Source of the DNA: Nitrosomonas sp.
Lineage (GTDB): Bacteria; Pseudomonadota; Gammaproteobacteria; Burkholderiales; Nitrosomonadaceae
Assembly (NCBI GenBank): GCA_019745325.1
Contig: JAIETK010000008.1
Span: 124,001-188,000, forward strand
DNA length: 64,000 nt
Direction of reading: 5' to 3'
Part shown: positions 9,039 through 16,868 of the stretch, in pieces
Position numbering within the stretch: position 1 is the stretch's first letter
Layout of the letters: every line of letters begins with the position of its first letter
Position numbers and translations under genes: made by a program
The notes under the pieces: model-generated
Database searches by the model: none
Told to the model about the DNA's origin: nothing
Seen by the model: only the letters and a program-made list of their open reading frames with translations

Positions 9039-9437
9039 ATGGATAGCGCAACCAAGCAACATCTGATGATCGCATTCTTTTTGAGTTTTTTCACAGTCGG
9101 AATTCCTTACTGGCGAATCCCCTATAACACCGTCAATTTGCCGGAAGCCTTGCCGGTCTTTGGCTTGATAGTAGCGGGCGGTGCCGCGATGATATTGCGA
9201 TTGCAAACAACAGCAACCTTCTGGCAAATCATCAAAGTGATGACAGCATCGGTACCGACAGCCGTGTTTGCGCGCGTGGTCTGGGATGGTTTCAAGGATC
9301 CCAGCTCGCACAATCTGTGGCCTTTTGAAATTGCAGTCGTGTTACCGGTCGGTTTTGCCTGTGCCATTGCTGGTGCGCTTGCAGGCAGCCTGATTGCGGC
9401 AATGACCGGGAAACCGCAGCGGCGCAAGAAACGATGA
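9039..9437 (+). CDS. Small integral membrane protein, unknown
   Basis: The 132-residue protein has about four hydrophobic segments (residues 8-25, 37-53, 60-80, 97-120) and a very basic C-terminus (PQRRKKR), which fits a cytoplasmic C-tail. The ATG at 9039 follows ACGGAG (9026-9031). No characterised family is recognised. It may be cotranscribed with the secreted protein upstream (172 bp gap), but nothing ties their functions. Confidence 0.6.
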   Translation: MDSATKQHLMIAFFLSFFTVGIPYWRIPYNTVNLPEALPVFGLIVAGGAAMILRLQTTATFWQIIKVMTASVPTAVFARVVWDGFKDPSSHNLWPFEIAVVLPVGFACAIAGALAGSLIAAMTGKPQRRKKR

Positions 9438-10085
9438 GTTGTCTTGAGCAAGCGTTGCCAGACTGCTGATCCGGCGGACGGTAACCCGATCGATCGGCAC
9501 TGGTTTTCCGGCTGCTCGATCAGCGCTTGCCTAGACGCCGCCTTTGATGATGTCGTTTAGAATCCAAATGAATAATTTGAAAAAGATATTCAAAACAACG
9601 ATGAAGATGATTAATTCCAGAACGATTTTCATTGATCAATAAAGAATAAAAGTAAATGAATCAACAGTTTCAACTTGGAGTACTCGAATTATTAGGGTAT
9701 GCAACCCTGAAGAAGGTTCCGGTTGAATGAATGATTCGATTGTGTAGGGTTTGATGGTTTTTACCACGTCAGTGTCAATTTATCCAGAACCGTGAGTATA
9801 TTGCAACCTTCCGCTCCGGCCCGATGTTGGAGCGATCATCGGAAATAAGGCAAAAAAAACCCTTTATTCTGACGATTGAACTAAACCATCCCGTGAATAA
9901 TCCCATCTATCGTTTTGATAAACGATCACAAATGTCCTAGTCCTAAAGCAGGAATGATTGACTATGGCATTAGCCGGCGAGCGGGCCTAGAATGAACGTA
10001 TCTTTAATTAATATAATTTCTTTCAATAGCTTAATCGTTAATGATGTAAACGGTTTGGCGGAATGATTTGCGACGGGAGCATAAA
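9438..10085. other. 648-bp region with no clear gene except a possible microprotein
   Basis: There is no recognisable gene on the plus strand; the longest initiated frame (9656-9730) would give only 24 residues without a ribosome site. On the minus strand 9531-9632 could encode a 33-residue hydrophobic peptide, listed separately. The right part is AT-rich and must contain the promoter of the PEP-CTERM gene. No strong -35/-10 or sigma-54 pair was found. Confidence 0.4.
9531..9632 (-). CDS. Possible 33-residue membrane microprotein
   Basis: ATG at 9632 to TAG at 9531 encodes a peptide that is almost entirely hydrophobic (MKIVLELIIFIVVLNIFFK, then a short second half ending DIIKGGV). It resembles a single-helix membrane peptide. 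No good ribosome-binding site precedes it, and no homologue is recalled, so it may be chance. It is isolated, antisense to its neighbours and in an otherwise empty region. Confidence 0.28.
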   Translation of the reverse strand: MKIVLELIIFIVVLNIFFKLFIWILNDIIKGGV

Positions 10086-10703
10086 ATGACACGAATACTG
10101 GTTATCGCATTACTATTGATCAGCCCGAACGTATCGGCGTTTTCAATCGAATGGCTGCCCCTGGTAACCACCGAGAAAAGCGGTAATCCTTTAAATATTG
10201 GCGGCAACCCGGTTCTGGAATACCGGAACGCTGGAAAAGGCGGAATCGACTGGACAGTAACCGGCGACGGCCCGACAGGCGGGCGGGGCATACGTGAATT
10301 ATGGCTGTTTGACGATTCGGCAGCCGGTATTCCGGGAACCAGCCAGGCGACCACCACATTTTCCGTCGTCAGCAACGCGGTCGGCTTTGTCATGGCAGGC
10401 GATCACAATGACGGCTTTGCGCAATTTCTGGTCGACGGCATCGATGTCGGCACCTTCGATATGTATCGCACCGGAAACCGGATTCTGGCAGTCACCGGAC
10501 TGGATTTCATAGCGCACACATTGACGATCGTGCAACTCGGCGAACACAACCCCAATTCAACCAAAGGCGATGTTGCGATTTTTGGCGGCGCTGCGTTTAA
10601 CACGCCGATTGCCGCCATTCCGGAACCGCAAACCTACGCGATGTTGCTGGCCGGTTTAATCCTGCTGGTTTCCATGACGCGTTATCAAAAGCAACGCGCC
10701 TGA
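10086..10703 (+). CDS. PEP-CTERM sorting-signal protein
   Basis: Exported protein of 205 residues. An N-terminal signal peptide (MTRILVIALLLISPNVSA) and a C-terminal PEP-CTERM signal (IPEPQTYAMLLAGLILLVSM followed by RYQKQR) are both clear: the Pro-Glu-Pro motif, hydrophobic helix and basic tail mark it for processing by an EpsH/XrtA-type exosortase and surface or EPS association. The middle is beta-rich with no named domain. ATG 10086 follows GGGAGC; an upstream in-frame TTG at 10068 is unlikely. No exosortase is in the window. A GC hairpin follows the stop. Confidence 0.85.
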   Translation: MTRILVIALLLISPNVSAFSIEWLPLVTTEKSGNPLNIGGNPVLEYRNAGKGGIDWTVTGDGPTGGRGIRELWLFDDSAAGIPGTSQATTTFSVVSNAVGFVMAGDHNDGFAQFLVDGIDVGTFDMYRTGNRILAVTGLDFIAHTLTIVQLGEHNPNSTKGDVAIFGGAAFNTPIAAIPEPQTYAMLLAGLILLVSMTRYQKQRA

Positions 10704-10727
10704 CCGGCATCAATACCGTATTCCGAC

Positions 10728-10749
10728 AACCCCGCCGTCCGACGGGGTT
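10728..10749 (+). terminator. GC-rich hairpin after the PEP-CTERM gene
   Basis: AACCCCG and CGGGGTT pair around an 8-base loop, 24 bp after the stop. Only TTTGCATTT follows, so a factor-independent terminator is plausible but weak. It also lies 5 bp beyond the stop of the possible minus-strand microORF and could act in both directions. Confidence 0.5.
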
Positions 10750-10754
10750 TGCAT

Positions 10755-10871
10755 TTAATTACGAAGCATCACGCTGCTTCGCAACGCTTCCAGCTTACTC
10801 CAATCGATAGTATTCCTGTTCGCGGTCTCGCCGATTAAACCTCTCCACAAAACGCGCAGGCTATCAATCAC
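10755..10871 (-). CDS. Possible 38-residue protein or remnant
   Basis: GTG at 10871 to TAA at 10755. The peptide has a protein-like, amphipathic composition (Trp, Arg and Leu rich, ending SSVMLRN). The GTG overlaps the TGA of another short minus-strand frame ending GVSTLHDE in GTGA fashion, the pattern of coupled genes, so both could be remnants of a decayed operon upstream of the TIR island. No family is recognised and there is no clear ribosome site; it may be chance. Confidence 0.2.
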   Translation of the reverse strand: MIDSLRVLWRGLIGETANRNTIDWSKLEALRSSVMLRN

Positions 10872-11031
10872 TCATCGTGCAGCGTGCTGACACCGATGCC
10901 CGTGCACCGCAATGCCGAAAAGTACCAATGCATCAGAACATAACGATTTTTATAGAAAAATCATCCTATGATAATATTGCCCCGGTTTGCGGCATGCCTT
11001 TTCAATCCGGTTGAGCGATGGATCAATAGCG

Positions 11032-12312
11032 ATGGAACAACAGAAAAAGAAGGATTTTTTTATTAGTTATACCGCTGTCGATAAAAACAAAGCGGAATGG
11101 ATAGCATGGCAATTGGAAGCCGCCGGTTATACCACCATCATCCAAGCTTGGGATTTTGGTTCTGGCGACAATTTTGTCATTGAGATGCAAAATGCTGCAA
11201 CTGAGGCTGTTCGAACCATTGCAGTATTATCGCCCGATTATTTGCAATCAAAATTTACCGCACCGGAGTGGGCAGCGGCTTTTGCACAAGACCCGACCGG
11301 TGAGAAAAGACTGTTAATCCCCGTTCGAGTGTCTGAGGTTGATTTGACCGGGTTGTTACGTCCAATTGTCTACATTGATCTGGTTAATTGCGGCGTAGAA
11401 GAAGCGCGCAAGCGGTTAATTAGGCATGTTGGCGCGAGCATCAACGGAGTCAGAGCAAAACCCGATAAAGAGCCGCCATTTTGGGATGATTCTGGCGAAA
11501 CATCCATTCAGCCAAAAGCAAAAAATTCCCATAAACAACTGAATCCTAGTTATAAATTGGGGCAAATCGATCGAGAAGATCATTTTGAGCATTTGGCCAA
11601 TCATATTCCGCTTGAGTATTGTTTACGAAAAGGTAAAACGATGGGGTTTATCGTGCATGGACCTGGGCAAGAATGGCCTGAGAGCCTTCGCTACAAATTA
11701 GTGCACTTGATATGGGAGCGCACTAAAGCCGCAAAAAGCTCATTTCCGGATGATTCGCTGAACCAAACAGAAGAAGTGAATCTTACTGCACCAGAGGCAT
11801 TTCTTTGGCGGCTTTTAGGCCACCAATTGAACATCATTGAAACAGATCGCAGAGAAATCCAATCTCGATTGCAGCAAGCTCAGATCAGCTATATCTTCGT
11901 GCGCAAATTGACGCGAAAAGAAATGGAGCAAACTGACTTTCTCGCCGCTTTGTTAACAGCATGGCAAACGATAAAACTAAAATCATCGCCGAGTCACTTT
12001 TTGTTGCTGGTTTGTGAAACCGATCGTCTTAAGGAAAGTGATGACCACTGGAGGCAAAGAATCAGCGCGCAACTGGAAGCCAGGTCACTGGCAAACGCTT
12101 TACTTCCGCCGGTTTCCGACTCACCTAATTTGGACGATCATTTTGCGACCTGGATCGATTCGCATTTTAAGGAAGATCAGCATGGAAGATTAATCGCCAA
12201 CCTCAAAGAAAAAGCAGCGAAGTTAAGAGGGGAGAGCAAGCAGTTCAAGATTCCACTGCGAGATTTCCGTGAACATTTTCACCCTTTATTCAACGATTAC
12301 ACTCTGAAGTGA
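11032..12312 (+). CDS. TIR-domain protein of a MoxR-associated conflict system
   Basis: The first 135 residues form a TIR domain (DFFISYTAVDKNKAEWIAWQ; then FTAPEW with Glu79 at the position of the catalytic NADase glutamate). Such prokaryotic TIR domains usually cleave NAD+ as an abortive-infection effector. The remaining 290 residues look like a degenerate P-loop module: GFIVHGPGQEWPES (205-218) sits where a Walker A would be but lacks the GKS/T, resembling the inactive-STAND modules described in vWA-MoxR ternary systems. ATG 11032 is preferred over TTG 10987 because it begins directly before the TIR strand. The next gene starts 9 bp downstream, so the three genes form an operon. Confidence 0.82.
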   Translation: MEQQKKKDFFISYTAVDKNKAEWIAWQLEAAGYTTIIQAWDFGSGDNFVIEMQNAATEAVRTIAVLSPDYLQSKFTAPEWAAAFAQDPTGEKRLLIPVRVSEVDLTGLLRPIVYIDLVNCGVEEARKRLIRHVGASINGVRAKPDKEPPFWDDSGETSIQPKAKNSHKQLNPSYKLGQIDREDHFEHLANHIPLEYCLRKGKTMGFIVHGPGQEWPESLRYKLVHLIWERTKAAKSSFPDDSLNQTEEVNLTAPEAFLWRLLGHQLNIIETDRREIQSRLQQAQISYIFVRKLTRKEMEQTDFLAALLTAWQTIKLKSSPSHFLLLVCETDRLKESDDHWRQRISAQLEARSLANALLPPVSDSPNLDDHFATWIDSHFKEDQHGRLIANLKEKAAKLRGESKQFKIPLRDFREHFHPLFNDYTLK

Positions 12313-12321
12313 GCAATCGAC

Positions 12322-13485
12322 ATGACAATGATTTTTGATCCTTACTATACCGGCAGCGGCACTCGGGCCGATGTCAAACTACCGGATTACCAGATCGATA
12401 AGCTGACCGATCCCAGTGGCTATCTTGCGCCGCCCGACTTGGTTTCAGCGGTGAATGTGGCATTGGCGCTGGGCTTACCGTTGCTGTTGACCGGCGAACC
12501 GGGTTGCGGCAAATCGCAATTGGCCTATAGTCTCGCTTGGGAACTGGGTTTGCCCGATCCCTTCACGTTTACCGTCAAATCGGATACGCAAAGCCGGGAT
12601 TTGTTCTATCACTTCGATACCCTGGGGCGTTTTCGTGCGGTGCATATTCATAATGTTCAAGAGAACGACGATGCGCACCGATTCTTGCGCATGGAAGCGC
12701 TGGGGCGGGCTATTTTTCATGCCTTGGGTAGTACCAAGATCATCGACATCGATCCGGGTTTTACCGGATATTTGGCCGATATTCCTCCGCAGCCGCAACG
12801 TTCCGTGGTGCTGATCGACGAAATCGACAAAGCACCACGCGAAGTGCCGAACGATATCTTGAATGAAATCGACCGGATGGCCTTTGATATTCCAGAAGTG
12901 ACGAAAGCTAATCAAAACAAATCATCTTTTTCGCTGCAAAATAAATCGTCCAGAACTTCGGATGGAACCCAAAGCGCGGAGCACTCAGCCATCCGTCCCA
13001 TTGTGATTATTACCAGCAATCGCGAGCGTGAATTGCCGGAAGCTTTTTTACGCCGCTGCGTGTATTTTCATGTTGAATTGCCACCGTTCCGCAGCGAACT
13101 GAACAAAACTGACACAAACAAATCAGGCGACGGCAAAGAAGTCAGTGTCGAGCGTATTGTCGAAAGCCGCTTAGACCTGAAAAACGGGATTGAAGCGGAA
13201 CATCACAAACCCAATATTCAGAAGAGTGTCCTTGCTGGCGGGATTTCCTTCTTTGAATATCTGCGCAGCGACGATGTGCATCTGATCAAAAAGCCCTCCA
13301 CGGCGGAACTGCTCAATTGGATGTTATTGCTGTACAACCGCTGTCCGGCAACCGGCACGGTTGAAAACAATGAACATCTGTTTCTCACCAGCGCGAAAGT
13401 CACGCTTTTTAAACATTTGGACGATCAAAAAGAAGCAGCAGATCTCTTCAACGATTGGTTAGCACTGCAAGCCGGTAAAAAATAG
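12322..13485 (+). CDS. MoxR-type AAA+ ATPase
   Basis: The 387-residue protein has an AAA+ core with Walker A GEPGCGKS (58-65), Walker B SVVLIDEIDK (161-170) and a sensor/arginine-finger region ITSNRERELPEAFLRRC. MoxR ATPases act as chaperones or remodellers, normally with a vWA protein. A variable low-complexity insertion follows Walker B (about 194-225, Ser/Asn/Lys rich). It sits 9 bp after the TIR gene and 16 bp before the membrane protein, whose vWA-like region is the likely partner. The second MoxR-type protein in the window is CbbQ, which has a clearly different sequence. Role in the system (sensing or gating of the TIR effector) is inferred. Confidence 0.85.
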   Translation: MTMIFDPYYTGSGTRADVKLPDYQIDKLTDPSGYLAPPDLVSAVNVALALGLPLLLTGEPGCGKSQLAYSLAWELGLPDPFTFTVKSDTQSRDLFYHFDTLGRFRAVHIHNVQENDDAHRFLRMEALGRAIFHALGSTKIIDIDPGFTGYLADIPPQPQRSVVLIDEIDKAPREVPNDILNEIDRMAFDIPEVTKANQNKSSFSLQNKSSRTSDGTQSAEHSAIRPIVIITSNRERELPEAFLRRCVYFHVELPPFRSELNKTDTNKSGDGKEVSVERIVESRLDLKNGIEAEHHKPNIQKSVLAGGISFFEYLRSDDVHLIKKPSTAELLNWMLLLYNRCPATGTVENNEHLFLTSAKVTLFKHLDDQKEAADLFNDWLALQAGKK

Positions 13486-13501
13486 TCAAAGCACCGCGAT
13501 T

Positions 13502-16500
13502 GTGGAACGTCACGATTCACTGAAAGATTTTTTTGCGCAGCTCGATGCGGTGCTGCGCGCCGAGGATATGATGTACGGGCCGGATGTCTGGCTACGGGTG
13601 CATCAACTTGCTTTACGGTTGAATTACTATCATGCGCCGCCAGCGGATTTACGCCAGCTTCTGCCGGTGCTGCGGCCTTTATTTTGCCGCAATCCGGAAG
13701 AACAAGCGCGGTTTGCTTTTTTGTTCGAGCAATGTCTAAGCGAAAAACCGCAAAGCCTGGCGTCGGTCAATCGCATCGACTCACCGCAGCAGCGGGCGAT
13801 AGACGATAGCTTAGAGAAAGCGGCCAGGATCAAGCGTTATTGGCTATGGAGCGGAATTTTGTTGTTGATCGCTTTGGTTACTGTGATGCCCAAGCCGCAG
13901 AAAATCGAAGAACCTCCCAAATCGCCGGCAACGATTGCGCAATCCGATAAAAAAACTGACACGACACCTTCGTCTTCGCCTTCGCCTTCGGCATCCGAAA
14001 CCGGCACCCCGGCGCCGGTTATCAGCATCATTGCTCCTCAACCGCTGCCCGAGCCGGAACCCGATCCCGCTGAGAACTTGCCGTGGTATTGGTATGGCTT
14101 ACCCTGGCTTATGGCCGCTTGGTGGCTTGCCGCGAGATTCCATCAAAAGCTGAAGTTGTCGCGCGGCAATAATTCGGGCGATGACCGGATCAACAAAATT
14201 GCTTTCGATCAGCAATTCACACCGATTTGGGGCGGTGTCGATGCGGAAAAATCCTTGCGCGAGTTGCGTGCGGCGCGGTTGATTCCAACGCGGCGGCTGG
14301 ATATCGACGCGACCATCGAGGCTACCGCGCGCAACGGTGATTATTTCCAGCCGGTGTACCGCACTCGCCGTATTGCGCCGGAGCATGTATTGCTGGTGCG
14401 AAGCCTGAGCCGTCACGATCAGCAAGCGGAGCTAGCGGAGGAATTGGCCGATCGCTTCAAAAGCCTTGGCTTGCAGGTGCACATTTACCGCTTTCGCGAC
14501 GATCCGCGCTGGCTGGCAAACTGGGATGACAATGGCGCGAGCACCTACTTCGACTTGACGCAAATCCAGGCAAAGCACGGCAATGCGCGGCTGCTGATTA
14601 TCAGCGAGAGCGATATTGTGTTTCACCCTTATAGCGGCGAGCCGCGCGCCTGGTTGTCGGCATTGTCGCCGTGGCAGGATAAAGCGTGGTTGCATCCGTA
14701 CGATGCCCGAGAAGTGCATGCCGATCTGCTCGCCAAACGCGATTTCGTGGTGCTGCCGTTGTCCCGCGACAGTCTGCCGGAGTTGGTCAGCCATTTGACG
14801 GCTGCTGAAACCGCCAAACCGGCAGCGGCCAAAACCGGTTATATCGAATTGCCCGATATCATCGCGCGGGAACCGGATGGCTGGCTGGGCGAACAGCCCC
14901 CGTACGGTACCGACCTCGCTGATCTGGAATGGGAGCTGGAATATTTTCTCGGCACGCATGGCATGCGCTTGCTGCGCGCCATTGCGGTGTATCCGAAACC
15001 GCAGTGGAAATTGACGCTGGCGCTGGATTATCTGCTGTTCGGCAAACTCGGCACAGCCGATCCGCCCGCGCGGCGCGAGCAGCGGTTGTCGCGGCTGAGC
15101 CGCTTGCCGTGGTTGATGCACGGTTTTATGCCCAATTGGTTGCGCGAGTATTTGCTGATCAATTGCGATGCGGACGAACGCCAGCATGTTGTCGCCGTGT
15201 GGCAATCGCTGTTCGGTCAATTGAACGAACACGGTAGAAAATCGCTGCAACTGGATTTCAGCACGCCGTCGCAGCGGCAAATCAAGCTGTATTGGAACCA
15301 GCTTCGCCTGATGCCGCAATCGGATGCGATCAACGATCCGATTTTCGTGCATATCCTCATGGGTGGCCGATTCGGCTGGCTCGATTTTCACCTGCCGCGC
15401 GCATTGGCCAGGCGGCTGCCGTTCGCGCAACGCGCGCTGGATTTGCGTCCGGTGCTGGGCGCAATTGCCGGGGCTATGCTCGGCATGGCAGCGATCTTCG
15501 TTATCGACCGGTATTTTGCCGAACCGCCTTTTGAACCGGCACAATGGCAAGTCACCGTGCAATACCAAACGAATGTCCAACCGCTGGCCATCGCCTTGCA
15601 ACAGTATTTGCAACAAGATCAATTTAAAGTTGCGCAGCCGGGTGAAATGAGTGATGCATCGATTAAAAACCATAGCATTCTCTACCCTCCAGGGGGTAGC
15701 AAAGCTGCGGATAGGATCAAGCGCCGCTTGGTCTGGTTGGCGTATGGCGCAGATGTAGTTACAGAACAATCCCCCGAACTTCGTAAACAAACGATCCAAG
15801 TGCTGCTAACCGATTTGTATGCTGTGGCGTTTAACGACGAGTTACGTGATGCGGCAAAAGTAGATCCTGAACCGCCGCCGAAGAAACAAGTTATAGAGCC
15901 AACTGCTGTTATCGTACCTAAACCCTTGAAGAAACCTGTTATTAAGATTGTGTCTGCAAATCCTGAACAATCGCTTGAGAAATTGCCCAAAAATATTTTG
16001 CCTAACCATACTGAGGATAGAAGTGCTTCGATACCAAATGAAAACCCAATTGTCGTCATCGAACCTGAGATGGTACGCATCATCCCTCCAGAAAAAGGCG
16101 AAATCCAATTAGAAGAGAAGGTATCGAATCTTCTCGGTTCTTTTTCCTTCCCGCAGCCTTTTGTTATGAGTCGTCACAAAATCACCGTAAGTCAATTCCG
16201 CCAGTTTGTACAAGATACGTCTTATGTCACGACCGCCGAGCTACACGGCAAAGGATGTATTAGTTTTAAAAATATGAAAAATGAATCTAATAATAATTGG
16301 AAAAAACCAGGATTCGAACAAAGTGATGATCATCCGGTAGTGTGTGTTACGTGGAATGATGCGCAAGCATATGTTAAATGGCTGTCGGATAAAATGGGTA
16401 AACAATATCGCTTGCTAACCTATATGGAATCAACTTACGTGATTTTATTCAGAAATTTGTTAAAAATCAGACCATCATTACTTAAGAACGATGGGGTCAA

Positions 16501-16750
16501 GAACCAATTCAAGAAAATTTCAGAAGACATGCCATTAGATTTTGGTGTTATCAAATCTTCTATGCTGGAATTGACGCAGGAATGTGTCAGTTTTGCCCAG
16601 GTGATGGGGAAAGACCGCGGTGATTGCGACCGTACTGTGGTTCTGAAAGATGATTTATCCGATCTGGAGTCGCCATCGGAAGCCGCTCGCATTCTCAACT
16701 CCGATGACTCAATCAACAACCTGGGTTTTCGCATTGCCAGGGATTTTTGA
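13502..16750 (+). CDS. Membrane-anchored vWA-like protein with degenerate FGE/C-lectin C-terminal domain
   Basis: Large (1082 residues) multi-domain protein. Visible parts in order: a helical N-domain (1-110); TM1 (113-129); a Pro/Ser/Thr linker; TM2 (195-212); a vWA-like segment (about 294-440) with VLLVRSLSRHD where DxSxS is expected, so MIDAS looks lost; a long alpha region; TM3 (about 650-668); a Pro/Lys linker; and an FGE-sulfatase-like domain (about 870-1082) starting FVMSRHKITVSQFRQF and ending LGFRIARDF. The usual FGE blocks are eroded (RLLTYMESTY instead of RLPTEAEWE; LELTQECVSF for the GNVWEW block), so it is probably binding rather than enzymatic. The start is GTG 13502. From about 15.65 kb the DNA becomes clearly AT-richer than the first two thirds. 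Confidence 0.72.
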   Translation: MERHDSLKDFFAQLDAVLRAEDMMYGPDVWLRVHQLALRLNYYHAPPADLRQLLPVLRPLFCRNPEEQARFAFLFEQCLSEKPQSLASVNRIDSPQQRAIDDSLEKAARIKRYWLWSGILLLIALVTVMPKPQKIEEPPKSPATIAQSDKKTDTTPSSSPSPSASETGTPAPVISIIAPQPLPEPEPDPAENLPWYWYGLPWLMAAWWLAARFHQKLKLSRGNNSGDDRINKIAFDQQFTPIWGGVDAEKSLRELRAARLIPTRRLDIDATIEATARNGDYFQPVYRTRRIAPEHVLLVRSLSRHDQQAELAEELADRFKSLGLQVHIYRFRDDPRWLANWDDNGASTYFDLTQIQAKHGNARLLIISESDIVFHPYSGEPRAWLSALSPWQDKAWLHPYDAREVHADLLAKRDFVVLPLSRDSLPELVSHLTAAETAKPAAAKTGYIELPDIIAREPDGWLGEQPPYGTDLADLEWELEYFLGTHGMRLLRAIAVYPKPQWKLTLALDYLLFGKLGTADPPARREQRLSRLSRLPWLMHGFMPNWLREYLLINCDADERQHVVAVWQSLFGQLNEHGRKSLQLDFSTPSQRQIKLYWNQLRLMPQSDAINDPIFVHILMGGRFGWLDFHLPRALARRLPFAQRALDLRPVLGAIAGAMLGMAAIFVIDRYFAEPPFEPAQWQVTVQYQTNVQPLAIALQQYLQQDQFKVAQPGEMSDASIKNHSILYPPGGSKAADRIKRRLVWLAYGADVVTEQSPELRKQTIQVLLTDLYAVAFNDELRDAAKVDPEPPPKKQVIEPTAVIVPKPLKKPVIKIVSANPEQSLEKLPKNILPNHTEDRSASIPNENPIVVIEPEMVRIIPPEKGEIQLEEKVSNLLGSFSFPQPFVMSRHKITVSQFRQFVQDTSYVTTAELHGKGCISFKNMKNESNNNWKKPGFEQSDDHPVVCVTWNDAQAYVKWLSDKMGKQYRLLTYMESTYVILFRNLLKIRPSLLKNDGVKNQFKKISEDMPLDFGVIKSSMLELTQECVSFAQVMGKDRGDCDRTVVLKDDLSDLESPSEAARILNSDDSINNLGFRIARDF

Positions 16751-16782
16751 TCTTTGATATTTGCGGTTGGGTAGAGCAGGGT

Positions 16783-16868
16783 AGGGTGGATAAGCGCAGC
16801 GCCATCCACCACAAATGGCGCGCAATATACAATCAAAACCAGTGGGTGACGCTGCGCTTATCCACCCT
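16783..16868. repeat. Perfect 19-bp inverted repeat (REP-like)
   Basis: AGGGTGGATAAGCGCAGCG (16783-16801) is repeated in perfect inverted orientation at 16850-16868, with 48 bp between. Inside, GGTGGA and TCCACC give a smaller hairpin, the look of a Y-REP or REP-doublet. The right arm ends on the second base of the mazF stop codon. It may act as a stem-loop between the convergent TIR operon and TA module, or be a mobile REP unit. Confidence 0.75.

Larger units (their letters stand above)
10704..11031. other. Intergenic region between PEP-CTERM gene and TIR gene
   Basis: This 328-bp stretch contains a hairpin (10728-10749), a possible short minus-strand ORF (10755-10871) and the AT-rich upstream region of the TIR gene (about 10935-10980, including TATGATAAT, a possible -10). 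In-frame translation upstream of the TIR ATG (TTG at 10987) is possible but gives a non-conserved extension. Confidence 0.4.

Noticed and set aside
9656..9730. A 24-codon plus-strand ORF.
   Set aside because: Too short, lacks a ribosome-binding site, and has no protein-like feature beyond an ATG.
9958..9985. Sigma-54-like TGGCAT followed by GGCG upstream of the PEP-CTERM gene.
   Set aside because: The GG-to-GC spacing does not match -24/-12, and the site is about 100 bp from the gene.
14432..15799. A 455-codon open frame on the minus strand opposite the large conflict-system gene.
   Set aside because: It mirrors the GC-rich codon pattern of the plus-strand gene, has no ribosome site and an Arg/Gln/His-rich composition typical of antisense shadows.
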